Shown here one piece after another: positions 1 through 11,127 of a stretch of DNA of 31,974 nt. The notes under the pieces are model-generated. The model saw only the letters and a list, made by a program, of their open reading frames with translations. It was not told where the DNA came from and made no database searches. Source of the DNA: Poronia punctata (lineage: Eukaryota > Ascomycota > Sordariomycetes > Xylariales > Xylariaceae); NCBI GenBank assembly GCA_022579005.1, contig MU401790.1, forward strand, positions 1-31,974. Reading direction: 5' to 3'. The position numbers were made by a program, and so were the translations under genes. Numbering within the stretch: the stretch's first letter is position 1; every line of letters begins with the position of its first letter.

Positions 1-2985
1 AAAGTAGTAAGCTAGCTAAGTTATATTTTATAATTTTAGCTTTATAGCTTAATTTATATAGCTTTTATTGCTTAGTTTTAAACTATAATAACTTAATTAT
101 TTTTAAAGCTTTTTTATAATACGTTATTTTTATACTAAAGCTTTTAGCTAATTTTTATAATCTTTAAAGTTTAAAATAAGCTAGTATTTTATTTTTATTT
201 TTTTAATTAAATATTAGTAGTATTAAAAACTTACTATACTTTTAGCTTGCATGCGTTTATATATATAAGCGCATTATTAATTTCTAGCTTTTTTTTTTTT
301 TTATATAGTTTATTTTATAAAAAAAAACTCTTATAAGTTTTATATTTAAGCAAAATTACTATTATAATAAAAATTAAAAATTTTTAAAAATTACTTTAAC
401 TTTATACTAAAAAAAGTTTAGCTAAAATAAACGCATTAACTAGGTTTTAAAAGCTTTGTATTAATTATAGCTTTATAAAAATATTTTAAAAAGCATAACT
501 TAGTATATTATATATATAATAAATAGCTAGGTATTTAAGTTTAAAAAGCAACGCAAAAATAATAGCTATATATATAAAAACAAAAATCAAGCTAGCCCTT
601 TTTAGTCTTATAGCTACCTTATAACATAAAGCATAACTAGCATACATGCTAATTACATTATAATAGCTATAAATATATTAGCAGTAATAAATTTAAATTA
701 TATATTTATATACGTTTTTAAAAAGCTTAAAAGGTTAATATATAATATAAAGGCAATAAGCTTTGCTAAAAAGCAAAGTAGTCTTATAGCACTTAAAAAA
801 AAATACTATTTAGTAAACGCTAGCTTTAGCTAAAAAAAAGGTTATTTATGCCTATATTTTAAAGTATGTTATTATTTTAAAAAATAAAGTGCTATAAATA
901 AACGCTTTAATTTAAAAAAAAAACTTTTTAATTTTTAATATAGTTTTTTATAAATTAGCATTAAAAAAGTTTTTAGCTTGCTAAAACAGCGTTTTAAAAT
1001 TATTTAAACGTTTATACTAAAATATAGCTTTAAAAAATAAACTTTTATTATATATGCTATTATTATACTTTATAACTTTATTGCTACTATAAACTATAAG
1101 CTTTTAATTAAATAAAATAAATTTAGCAACAATAAAGCGCTAAATAAAAGCTTAAAAAGTGCTAAATAGCTTTATAAAGCTATAATAACAAGTTTTAACT
1201 TGCTTAAAATATAAAGGGCTATAAATAATAACTTATTTAAAAGGCTTAAAAACAGCATAATAAAAAAGGAAATAAACTAATTTTAAAATAAAATAGTTTA
1301 GGTAATATAGCTAAACTACTATAAGTATACTAGCAAAAACTTAAAATAAAAGCTAAAAAAAAGTAGCAAATATAAGTTGTATAATAGTTTTTTTAAAAAA
1401 TTTAAGTATAAGCAAAGTAAAGTTTTTTATAGCTAACTTTTTTATATATAAAATAAGTATAAATATATTAATTAAAAGATTTTTATATATACTAAAATAT
1501 TAAACTTAGCAAATTTTTATAGCTATTATAAATACTATAAAAATAACTATTTTTTTAGCTTATAATACTAATAGCGTAGCTTTTTTATATTTTGCTTTTA
1601 ATATAAATTTAATACTTTTGCTATATAAAATATATTTTTTAAAAATGCTTTAATGCTTTATATAATATATTTTCTTAGGTATATTTATATAATAGCGTTT
1701 ATAAGCTTTTATTTTTATTTTTTAGCACTTACTATAGCTACTAGCATAGCTATAACTTATTTAATTTAATTAAATATATATAGCTTATTTTTTAATATAC
1801 TTTAAGCAGCCTTTTTATATTATTTAGTACTTTTTAGTTTGCTTAATATTAAAATTAAAGCAATAAAAGCGTAAGTTTATAAGCGCAGCATAGCTAAGTA
1901 AAGCATTATAAAGCAAAAGCTTTTAGCTTTATAGTTAATATTATAAAGTGCAAGTATATAAAAAATTATTATAGCTTTATAAGATTAGCATATTGCTATA
2001 GCTAACTTTTTAATAGCTATATTATTTTTATAGGCTTTTTTATATTAAGCTTATAATAACATACTTTGTAAACAAAGCTATTTATTATTTTTATTACTTT
2101 TTATTTTAAAGTAGCGTTTTTAAAAAAACTTAAATATAGTAAATTTGCTTTTTAAATTTATATTAAAGCTAGTGCTAAAGTATTTAGTTTTTAAAATCTT
2201 TTAATATATATTAAATATAATGTGTTTTATTAAATATTTTATATTTAAAACGCTATTAATAAAGCTAAGTATAAAAGTATATAAGCTAAATTTTATAAAT
2301 TTATTTTTTATAAAGTTTTAAATAAGCTTATAGCCTTGCTTATTGCCAATATTAAAGCGTTAAAAAGTTAATAAGCTATAGCGTTTAGCTTAACAAAGTA
2401 ATAAAATAAACATTATAGTAGCTTTATTTGCTTAGCTATAAGCTTTTTTTACTATTAACAATAAAGCTATTTATTTAAATATACTTTTATTATAAATATA
2501 AGTTTATAGTAAGTAGCAGCTTATATTAACGCACTTTTAAAGCTTTGCTTTTTAAAATTAAAAAAGTTAAGTATTTATAAAAGTAAGCTAGTTAATAATA
2601 TATTACTATATATTTTAACTAACATTTTGTTGCTAAAGTGCTATACTAGCTAGCTAACACATTTTAGCTCTTATTATTGCTAGCGCTAAAATTATTACTT
2701 TTAAAAATAATAAGTTAAGTAATTTTGCTAAAAGCAATAATAATATTATGCTAGCTTATTATAATAATAGCAGTACTGCTTTTAAAATATGCTTTTATAG
2801 TACAATAACTATTTAAAAATATAAAGAATACCTTATAAATTTAAATAAAAATTTATTTTTTTAAAAGTAAAACAAATATAAAAATACTATGCTAAAAATA
2901 GTAAGCGTAAGTTAAACAATACTTTAAAATACGTTAATTTATTAGCGTCGCGCTTTTGCTATATTTAGTTAGGGAAAGTAAATAC
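1..2985. repeat. A+T-rich, RIP-like degenerate DNA (left flank)
   Basis: About 3 kb made almost wholly of A and T with scattered GCT, AGC and ACT triplets. No open frame of 60 codons exists on either strand, and no tandem unit, tRNA or recognisable transposon protein was seen. In the first 240 bases 17 of 18 cytosines are followed by T and none by A. Loss of CpA is the known mark of RIP, so I infer an old, heavily mutated repeat region. The border to balanced sequence near 2986-2998 is sharp. Confidence 0.85.
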
Positions 2986-2997
2986 TAATGTATTAAA
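2986..2997 (+). repeat. 12-base direct repeat at left island border (copy 1)
   Basis: TAATGTATTAAA lies exactly where the A+T-rich flank changes to balanced sequence. The same 12 bases in the same orientation occur at 27178-27189, at the opposite border. It could be a target-site duplication, a residue of the ancestral flank, or chance in A/T-rich DNA. Confidence 0.5.
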
Positions 2998-3079
2998 GTC
3001 ACTTTCTGCCTGGGAACTTTTGGCATGCCGAACTGGCCCTTACGCTCTAATCATGGGAAGACGTTAGACACGAAGCCAA

Positions 3080-3256
3080 ACGGAGCCGGCCGACGGAATG
3101 TGGGGTTCTAAACCCCGCTGCAATTGCCCCTGAGAATAGGAGGAGGGGCAGCGGGATAATAGGCGCGCCTTCACCAACTTTACCACGCCGCAGATAGGGC
3201 CTTGCAGGTGCAACAACCACCTGTTCTAGACGTACCTAGTTGTCGCGACGATCCGA
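3080..3256. promoter_or_regulatory. Two near-consensus UaY-like sites upstream of hxA
   Basis: The purine-pathway activator UaY of Aspergillus nidulans binds TCGG-N6-CCGA. Two 7-of-8 matches occur: ACGG-N6-CCGA at 3080-3093 and TCGC-N6-CCGA at 3243-3256. They lie about 830 and 650 bases before the XDH start codon. Neither is a perfect match and such sites can arise by chance, so the assignment rests mainly on the neighbouring gene. Confidence 0.25.
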
Positions 3257-3850
3257 AGCAGGGCCCAAACCCATTTAGTTAGGCACCTTCTGATTTGATA
3301 TGACACTTATCTGATTCGCCCCAACTGGTTGCCTTGCACAATTGGATGGGTCGCTTGATCGGGGCGCTCAGTGAGTCCTACTGACCGGAGCCGGGCGACG
3401 AGACTCTTGGGGGTAGGATACAAAGAGTCGCTCCTTATAATACAGTGGATTGCTTGAATATAACCCTTCACACTCGAACAAATCTCCTTTTGCCACAACG
3501 TGACACGGTATACACGTAACACACTCTCTTGCTCTTCTCTGATTCAACCGTTTCTCTCGTCTCTTCAAAAATACCCTTCTGAAGGCCATAACTGCGGATT
3601 CTATGCCTTTTGCGGTTGTTTAGCCTTCACGTAACCCCGCCTCTTTACCTATACACGTGACTGGAAACGCCACGATCTGATATTGGAAATAGGGATACTA
3701 TTACGTCCCTCACCATCAGAACACCACTTGCCTATGATTCAAAGAGTAGGGAATCAGTGTCACAGGTAGCACAGGGCGACGTATGACATATCTAGTGCCG
3801 GATCTAGGTATAACTACCTTACTCATACGCTGTCTCCTGTGCGAGCAAAC

Positions 3851-3856
3851 TGATAG
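3851..3856 (+). promoter_or_regulatory. GATA-factor (AreA-type) site before hxA
   Basis: TGATAG fits the HGATAR consensus of the fungal nitrogen regulator AreA/NIT2 and lies 54 bases before the XDH start codon. A second match, AGATAA on the minus strand, is at 3307-3312. Purine-utilisation genes are classic AreA targets, but six-base sites are common by chance. Confidence 0.35.
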
Positions 3857-3909
3857 CCCCGAATTCACAATAACGTATCCTACGATACCAACTACAAACA
3901 GAGAAGAAT

Positions 3910-6900
3910 ATGGCACCCAGTGCTGTTTCTCCCGAGAGGCAGCCAGGCCTCGATACGTCTGCCTTGACGACTGTGTACCACGATACGCTTCGTTTCTACC
4001 TAAACGGCACACGTGTTGTCCTCGACGAGATCGACCCTGAAGTGACATTGTTAGAGTATCTGCGAGGAATAGGCCTAACCGGAACGAAGCTGTACGTCCA
4101 GTCCCCACCTCACTATGGACCCCTTTAAAGTTTAACCACATCATTACGATATCTTCGGCACGAGACAATGCTAACATAGGGAATCTAGCGGTTGCGCAGA
4201 AGGTGGTTGCGGTGCTTGTACAGTTGTCATCAGCCAATACAACCCTACTACCAAAGAGATATACCATGCCAGTGTAAACGCCTGCCTGGCACCGTTAGCC
4301 AGCGTTGACGGCAAGCACGTGATAACCATCGAGGGTATTGGCAACGTCAAACAGCCCCATCCAGCACAGGAGCGCATAGCCAAGTCAAACGGCAGCCAGT
4401 GCGGCTTTTGTACACCAGGGATAGTCATGAGTCTATATGCCCTACTGCGGAATAACGAGAACCCAAGTGAGCATGACATTGAAGAGGCATTCGATGGTAA
4501 TCTATGCCGCTGCACGGGCTATCGTCCTATACTCGACGCCGCCCAGACGTTCACGACAAAGAATGGCTGCGGTAAGAGTACAGGAAATGGGGGTTCCGGC
4601 TGTTGCATGGAAAACGGTAACGGCTCCGGTGGCGGGTGTTGTAAAGATAAGGATATCGACGATGGCCAACCTATCAAACGCTTCACCCCTCCAGGCTTCA
4701 TCGAGTATAACCCCGATACGGAGCTCATCTTCCCCCCGTCGCTAAAGAAACACGAGTTCAAACCCTTGGCTTTTGGAAACAAGAGGAAATGGTGGTACCG
4801 GCCGGTTACATTGGAACAACTGTTGGAGATCAAGAGCCTTCACCCCAACGCGAAGATTATAGGCGGAAGCACCGAGACACAGATCGAAATCAAGTTCAAA
4901 GCCATGCAGTACCCCGTCTCGGTATTTGTCGGCGACATTCCCGAGTTGAGGCGGTACGCTTTCAAGGACGATCACGTGGAAGTCGGGGGCAACGTTATTC
5001 TTACCGACCTCGAGATGATCTGCGAAAAGGCCATCGAGCATTATGGAGAAACCAAGGGTCAGGTTTTCCAGGCTATACACAAACAGCTGAAGTACTTTGC
5101 TGGGAGGCAAATCCGCAATGTCGGCACACCGGCGGGTAACCTCGCCACTGCGTCCCCTATTTCTGATCTTAATCCGGTTTTCATGGCTGCAAATTGTACG
5201 CTTGTAGCCAAGTCCAGGGACAGGGAAACCGAGTTACCCATGGCGACTTTCTTCAGAGGTTATAGACGGACCGCACTCGATGCGGATGCAATCATCGCCT
5301 CGATCCGCATACCAGTGACCAGGGAGAAAGGCGATTACTTCAGGGCATACAAGCAGGCCAAGAGAAAGGATGACGACATTGCCATAGTGACTGGCGCTCT
5401 TCACGTAACGGTTGATGAGAAAGGTACGGTTGAGCACTGCAATCTTGTCTACGGTGGTATGGCGCCATTCACCGTCGCGGCGACCAAGGCAAACGAATTC
5501 CTGAAAGGGAAAATGTTTGCCCACCCGGATACGCTCGAAGGTGCTATGAACGCGCTGGGGTCCGACTTTGATCTTGAATTCAGTGTCCCTGGTGGCATGG
5601 CAGCCTACCGCAAATCCTTGGCCTTGAGTTTCTTCTACCGTTTCTATCACGACATGCTATCCAAGATAAGTACGGAGAGTGAGCACGGGGATAGCCAGGC
5701 GGTGGAAGAGCTAGAACGGGCGTTGTCGTCGGGCTGGAAAGACCATGCCGCCACGGCTGACTATATCCAGGAATCGATCGGGAAAGAGGCTAATCATGTT
5801 GCTGCCCTGAAGCAAGTGACGGGCGAAGCCCAATACACGGATGACATCCCTCCCATGAAGAATGAACTTCACGCATCTATCGTGTTTTCGACTCGAGCAC
5901 ACGCGAAGATCAAGTCCATAGACTACTCAGCTGCTTTGGATATTCCAGGGGTTGTCCATATCGTGGATAAAAACGACCTGCATAATCCCGAGGATAACAA
6001 GTGGGGTGCGCCGCATTTCGACGATTTTTTCTTTGCCGAAGACGAAGTATTCACGGCCGGCCAGACTATTGCCGTCGTGCTAGCCACAAGCAAAGCTCGT
6101 GCGAACGAGGGTGTACGTGCGGTGAAGATCGAATACGAAGATCTCCCGGCCATTTTCACCATGGAAGAAGCGATCGAGAAAGAGAGCTTCCACAAATACT
6201 TCAACTACATCAAGAATGGCGATGTAGACGAGGCGTTTGCAAAATGTGATCATGTCTTTACCGGCGTGACACGCATGGGTGGCCAGGAACATTTCTATCT
6301 GGAGACCAATGCTTGCGTCGCCATTCCCAAGCCTGAGGACGGCGAGATGGAGATCTGGTCAAGCAGTCAGAATCCTAACGAGGGGTAAGTCTCCCCCCCA
6401 ACCTATTTGGCGACTGAATTTGTACTGACATACTTGCAGCCAAGTTTATGCATCCAAGATCCTCGGTGTGCAGGCGAACAAGGTGGTAGTCCGGGTCAAG
6501 CGGCTCGGAGGTGGGTTTGGAGGCAAGGAGACAAGATGTGTTCAACTAAGCACAATGATAGCCTTGGCCGCGCAAAAAAGCAAGCGGCCAGTCAGGTGTA
6601 TGCTCAATCGCGACGAAGACATGGTGATGAGTGGCCAACGACATCCCTTCCTTGCGAAGTGGAAAGTCGGCGTGAACAAGGACGGAAAACTCCAAGCGCT
6701 CGACGTCGACGTTTTCAACAACGCTGGCTGGTCTTTCGATCTGAGTGCGGCCGTGTGCGAACGCGCCATGTCCCACATCGACAACTGTTACAAGTGGCCG
6801 AACGTGCATATCCGCGGCCGTCTGTGCAAGACCAACACCATGTCCAACACGGCCTTCCGTGGCTTTGGCGGCCCCCAGGGCATGTTCATTACCGAATCCA

Positions 6901-8168
6901 TCATGTCCGAGGTTGCGGACCGTCTAGACATGGCGGTGGAGGATCTTCGTGAGATCAACATGTACGAGGTCAATGACCAGACACATTTCAACCAAACTCT
7001 CAACGATTGGCATGTACCTCTGATGTACAAGCAAGTCAAGGAAGAGTCGGACTATGTCAACAGACGAAAGGCTATCCAGGAATTCAACGACAGGAACAAA
7101 TGGCGCAAACGGGGCCTCGCCCTAATCCCTACAAAGTTTGGCATTTCCTTTACGGCACTCTGGCTGAACCAAGCCGGTGCGCTGGTGCATATCTACCACG
7201 ACGGCTCGGTCCTCGTGGCCCACGGCGGCACTGAAATGGGCCAAGGGTTGCATACCAAGATTCTCACGATTGCCGCCGAGGCACTGAAAGTCCCCATGGA
7301 GAATGTCTTCATCTCGGAGACGGCAACAAATACGGTCGCGAACGCTTCGCCTACCGCGGCCTCGGCATCATCCGACCTGAATGGGTATGCCGTGTGGAAC
7401 GCATGTGAGCAGCTCAACGAACGCCTCGCCCCGTACAGAGAAAAGCTGGGACCCAAGGCGACGATGAAGGACCTTGCCCACGCTGCTTATTTCGACCGGG
7501 TGAACCTGAGTGCCAACGGATTCTACAAGACACCAGAGATTGGGTATAAATGGGGCGAAAATACCGGCAAGTTGTTCTACTACTTCACGCAAGGTGTAGC
7601 GGCGGCCGAGGTCGAGATCGACTGCCTCACGGGAACCTCGACATGTCTAAGAGCGGATATCAAGATGGATGTCGGCCGCTCAATCAACCCCTCGATCGAT
7701 TACGGTCAGATCGAGGGAGCCTTTGTTCAAGGTATGGGACTGTTCACTATGGAGGAGAGTCTATGGCTTCGCAACGGTCCCTTGGCAGGGAACCTGTTCA
7801 CGAAAGGTCCGGGTGCATACAAGATTCCGGGATTCCGTGACATACCACAAGTCTTCAACGTCAGCCTCCTAAAAGGGGTGACGTGGGAGAACCTACGTAC
7901 GATCCAGCGGAGCCGAGGAGTTGGTGAGCCGCCACTCTTCATGGGAAGCGCCTTGTTCTTCGCCATACGAGACGCTCTCAAGGCTGCGCGGGCAGATTAC
8001 GGTGTGAAAGCCAAAGTTGGAAGTGAAGGCGGGGAAGACGACGGTCTGTTGAGACTTGAAAGCCCTGCGACGCCCGAGAGAATCCGGTTATCTTGTGTCG
8101 ACCCCATCATGGAACGAGCACGTGTTGTACCGAAGGAGGGCGAAAAGAGTTTCTTTATCGCCATATAA
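3910..8168 (+). CDS. hxA: Xanthine dehydrogenase / purine hydroxylase I (HxA type), 3 exons
   Basis: Oxidises hypoxanthine and xanthine to uric acid with NAD+ in purine catabolism. Exons are 3910-4091, 4189-6384 and 6440-8168, giving 1368 residues, the usual fungal length. Intron 1 (4092-4188) starts GTACGT, has a CTAAC branch site and ends CTAG; the nearer AG at 4179 would add three residues inside the first Fe-S loop. Intron 2 (6385-6439) is GTAAGT...GCAG. The two [2Fe-2S] clusters use C63/C68/C71/C93 and C132/C135/C167/C169, with the same spacing as bovine XDH. A Gly/Cys-rich linker (about 185-213) leads to the FAD domain with its IIGGSTE motif near 284-290. The Moco domain has GGFGGKE (E823), the ERA arginine R901, FRGFGG (F935), F1030, SPTAAS and VGEPP (E1289), matching bovine E802, R880, F914, F1009 and E1261. 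These residues and the C-terminus favour HxA over the nicotinate hydroxylase HxnS. Confidence 0.96.
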
Positions 8169-8896
8169 CAAAACCGTATACATGGTACGATTTCTTGCGT
8201 TGGTTTAAAATCGCTAGTATTGGACACATACCTAAATGCAGGGTTGGTTAAACAAGGGAAATAAGACATCAACCTATAGCACTATTGACGATATGAACCT
8301 TTTGGGAATAATAACGAGTATTGATTAGCCTACTTCATCTCCTACTATGAATAGTTCCCCTTCTTGTATGACAGGCCTTTAGCTTTGCTTTTTGCCAAAA
8401 CCTAAGCTAGTTTGCGGAGTTCACCTTGTGTGTAGATGATATGTTACGAGTATAATTCTCCATATCGAGAAGAGATATACCTAGGTTAGGTTTACTCATT
8501 TGAAATGGCTAACCTACTGTTGCGATCTGGCTCTGCTATTCAATTAAAACATGCAGTGGTTAACACAATCAAAAGTATGCTTTGTAAGGTCAATTCAGAT
8601 TTCCGAATATATTGTTAAAAGGAATGAATCATCCACATGTGACGTCCCAGACTCGAGACGTGGAGGCATCAACTTTACCGTAAACTAGCCGGGACGGATT
8701 ACGTTGTCCGACCCACCCCACCCGTCCGTCACGTCTCGTCTCCGCATTCGCTACATAAGGTAGGTAGATAAAAGTACGGGCTATTCCATACCGATCACAG
8801 CATTTACCGTCCGCGTATAACCTTGGATTTATTCTCCCGCCGAAAAAAAAAGTCCCACTCTCACCCGTCTCATCAAAATCATCAGAGAAGAAGAAG
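8169..8896. other. Intergenic region, XDH 3' side to NmrA-like gene
   Basis: About 730 bases without a supportable gene. It carries a TACGAGTA motif at 8445-8452, an ACCTAGGTTAGG stretch near 8480 and a pyrimidine-rich leader just before the next start codon. The minus-strand frame 8629-9006 overlaps the start of the NmrA-like gene and has no recognisable features. Confidence 0.6.
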
Positions 8897-9931
8897 ATGC
8901 CAAAAATAGCCATAGTCGGCGGCCTATCAGGAAAACTAGGCAAATCCACAATCTCCGCCCTACTAGAACATGACCTCGTGCCCCCATCGGAGATAATAGC
9001 CCTCACCTCGTCATTATCCCCTCCATCTCCTCCTCCTTCTTCATCTATTGAAGTCCGTCACGCGCGCTTCGAGGACGCGGAAAGTTTCGGAAATGCGCTA
9101 AAGGGCGTGTATACGCTCTTCTTGATATCCACACCGGATATCAAACTCGATTTCGGCGTCGAGATGGATTATGACGGTACCGACGGGGGGAATTACCGGG
9201 AAGGAAGAGGAAGGGGGGGAGGGAGAGGGAGAGGAAGGGAAAGTCATCATAGGAATGCAATCGACGCAGCTGTAAAGGCGGGCGTTAAATGGATTGTTTA
9301 CTCTAGTCTTGCTTTTGCATTTTCTGGAGGAGTTGGGAATGTTTCCAAGGCCGGAGTTATGCGCGCGCATTTACGCACTGAAGAGTATCTTCGTTCATTA
9401 CATGCTAAAGGAAAGATTAATTATACAATCTTGCGAGAAGGGTTGTATAATGAGTCGTGGCCTTTATATCTGGGATATTTCGACCTGGAAAAAGATAGAG
9501 ATGAGAGGGAAATTGTCCCGCTTGCGGGGGATGGAAAGGTTTGTTGGACGGGGATTAGGGATTTGGGGATTGCTAGTGCCGTTGTTCTTTCTTCTCCTGG
9601 GAGAGAAGAGTTTTTCGGAAAGACGTTTTATCTTTCTACGAGGCCGGAATATGCAAAGACTGTGGGGGAGATTGCGAGGATCGTGGGGGAGGCTAGAGGG
9701 GGGAAGGGGTTGGAGGTTAGGAAGGTGGGGAGAGAGGAACATGTTAGGTATTATGTGGAAGAGAGAGGAAAGGAGAGAGATGCGGTGGAGTGGTGGGTTA
9801 GTTCGTATGAGGCGTTGGAGGATGGCGAATGTCTTGTTGATGATGGGATGTTGGAGGAGTTGCTGCGGAGGGTTGGGGTGAAGGCTGTTGGTGTTGAGGA
9901 GACTGTTAGGGCTATGGTTGGTGGGAAATAA
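8897..9931 (+). CDS. NmrA-like NAD(P)-binding Rossmann-fold protein
   Basis: Intronless, 344 residues. The N-terminus shows a beta strand followed by GGLSGKLG (residues 8-15), the GxxGxxG dinucleotide-binding turn of NmrA/atypical short-chain dehydrogenases. The family's WIVYSS strand lies at 132-137, followed by a conserved-looking HLRTEEYL segment near 158-165. Relatives include quinone reductases of the QOR2/YtfG kind and redox-sensing regulators; the substrate cannot be told from sequence. The start ATG follows AAGAAG, giving A at -3. Residues about 91-117 are a Gly/Arg-rich insertion (RGRGGGRGRGR) encoded by a 46-base purine-only tract. The second half of the gene is strongly G-rich on the coding strand. 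A role as corepressor of nitrogen regulation should not be assumed from the family name. Confidence 0.85.
   Translation: MPKIAIVGGLSGKLGKSTISALLEHDLVPPSEIIALTSSLSPPSPPPSSSIEVRHARFEDAESFGNALKGVYTLFLISTPDIKLDFGVEMDYDGTDGGNYREGRGRGGGRGRGRESHHRNAIDAAVKAGVKWIVYSSLAFAFSGGVGNVSKAGVMRAHLRTEEYLRSLHAKGKINYTILREGLYNESWPLYLGYFDLEKDRDEREIVPLAGDGKVCWTGIRDLGIASAVVLSSPGREEFFGKTFYLSTRPEYAKTVGEIARIVGEARGGKGLEVRKVGREEHVRYYVEERGKERDAVEWWVSSYEALEDGECLVDDGMLEELLRRVGVKAVGVEETVRAMVGGK
9198..9243 (+). repeat. 46-base purine-only tract inside the NmrA-like gene
   Basis: Every base from 9198 to 9243 is A or G, in GGA/GAG-type repeats. It encodes the Gly/Arg-rich insertion at residues about 101-116 and keeps the frame open. 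It is probably a simple-sequence expansion. Confidence 0.8.
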
Positions 9932-10411
9932 GGGGAGTTGAGATGGGTGGTCTACGTGTGGGAGCACTCGAACGATTGTCGAGTTGATGATGGGAATAGA
10001 CGGTATTTGTATCGGACTGTATATGATATCAAAGCGTATCTTGGTCTTGGATCATGTGAATTAGATTAATGGATCGTTGCGGATAAATCGAGAAGATCGA
10101 GTCAAGTAGAATTCTAGCTTTTATACATGTCGTACCGGGAGAATGTAGGGGAAAACAATAGTTGTAAAACCCTCTACCAGTGACCAGTTAAAATACCTTC
10201 GCTTTTTGGACTTTATATAATACAATTCGGGCGTAGAAAGAGTAGAGTACCTACTTTTAGCTGTTTTTAGTTGCCAACGCATGTTTTCAGCAACGCTTCT
10301 TTTCTGAACAACGATTAAAAATCCCGACGCAAATCCTCCTTTCAGACACACCGTTATACCTTGCGTAGATGATGCGATCTATCAGCCGTTACTAAAGTGT
10401 CCTCTTGGTTA
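9932..10411. other. Intergenic region between convergent genes
   Basis: About 480 bases between the 3' ends of the NmrA-like gene (+) and the small unrecognised gene (-). The minus-strand frame 10121-10351 has no recognisable features. I see no RNA gene or repeat. Confidence 0.5.
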
Positions 10412-11127
10412 TTACTCTGGCCGATTTCCATGGCGTTTCTTCCAGCACTCGTTGATGAATGTATGAGTCTCATGCAGCCGTTTAAGCCAAACATCACAAC
10501 CGTCGGGATTGCCAAACATCGCCACCATCAGCTGATCCTTGCCCTTATTGGTGGAAATGGGGTGTGTAAGCTTGTCTTCGTAATTTTGCGATCTGAAGAT
10601 ATCAGCGAACCCATTCACCATCTCCTTGGCTTCCTCCTTTGCAGATAGTGACACTCGGTCCTTATGGACGACGGCCATACGTCCTTGATACGATATCCTA
10701 GTTCTTCCGCTTCGAGATCAGTCTCCTCGTCTCGAATAATGTCTTCATTATCGAGGAGACTTGCTGCAAGGTGTATATTTAGGGCCGTGTTAGTCTTGTG
10801 TCGGTGCCGGCATGCTCGGAAAAAACTTCGGACGATAATCGATAAAAGGCCGGGGTCGGATAAAGCCGAAAGACGGACGCGCTGCAAAACATCATCATCC
10901 GCAAGGCCAGATCCTTCAGCGACATCAGGTTGTGTGTCACTATGAATTCCAAGCCGGGGCGTAAGAGAACTTGGTCTATGGACATTGCCTTCGCGCCGGT
11001 GTTCTTGTTGGTTCGTGAATGACGTTGAGGCTGTCTCTCGAGGACTATGAGGTGACCCGGGTAAGTTGGGAATTCCATAGGGGACGTGAAGACTCGCTCG
11101 CTTATTGCCATCTTCGTTGTCCGACAT
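10412..11127 (-). CDS. Unrecognised protein; frame joined by a short intron or broken by a frameshift
   Basis: A minus-strand frame starts at ATG 11127 (AAAATG context, A at -3) with MSDNEDGNKRASLH and is open to 10615. A second frame, one step away, runs from about 10678 to a stop at 10412 and ends in a Lys/Arg-rich tail. Joining them needs a phase-0 intron with donor GTATGG immediately after the RIKD codons (donor G near 10680). The possible acceptors are AAAG, GGAG or CCAAG, giving only 44-56 bases and no good branch site. A real frameshift is equally possible. The N-terminal ~70 residues are polar and Pro/Ser-rich; the middle has amphipathic, leucine-containing segments that might form helices. 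No domain was recognised. An upstream in-frame ATG at 11259 is less likely as the start because it adds a leader of untypical composition. Confidence 0.4.

Larger units (their letters stand above)
2998..3909. other. Intergenic region and upstream region of the xanthine dehydrogenase gene
   Basis: Balanced-composition non-coding sequence between the A+T-rich flank and the XDH start codon. Short open frames here (3307-3522, 3368-3589, 3783-4040) have no recognisable product. The stretch holds two near-consensus UaY-like sites, GATA elements (AGATAA on the minus strand at 3307-3312, TGATAG at 3851-3856), a CACGTG at 3654-3659 and a CreA-like CCCCGC at 3635-3640. No clear TATA box was found. Confidence 0.6.

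Noticed and set aside
1..2985. Search for transposon genes in the A+T-rich flanks
   Set aside because: No readable reverse transcriptase, transposase or integrase fragment remains, so no element class is assigned.
3716..4267. 183-codon minus-strand open frame
   Set aside because: It lies opposite exon 1, intron 1 and the start of exon 2 of XDH, whose Fe-S cysteine motifs fix the true strand. The translation has no recognisable feature.
5234..5650. 138-codon minus-strand frame inside XDH
   Set aside because: Antisense shadow of the FAD domain exon. Similar shadows at 4742-5110, 5923-6204 and 7193-7456 were dropped for the same reason.
6407..6952. 181-codon plus-strand frame overlapping XDH exon 3
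   Set aside because: Out of frame with the molybdenum-domain coding sequence, Arg/Gln-rich and featureless.
9294..9967. Long alternative frames on both strands over the NmrA-like gene
   Set aside because: They result from the G-rich composition; only the frame starting at 8897 shows Rossmann motifs.
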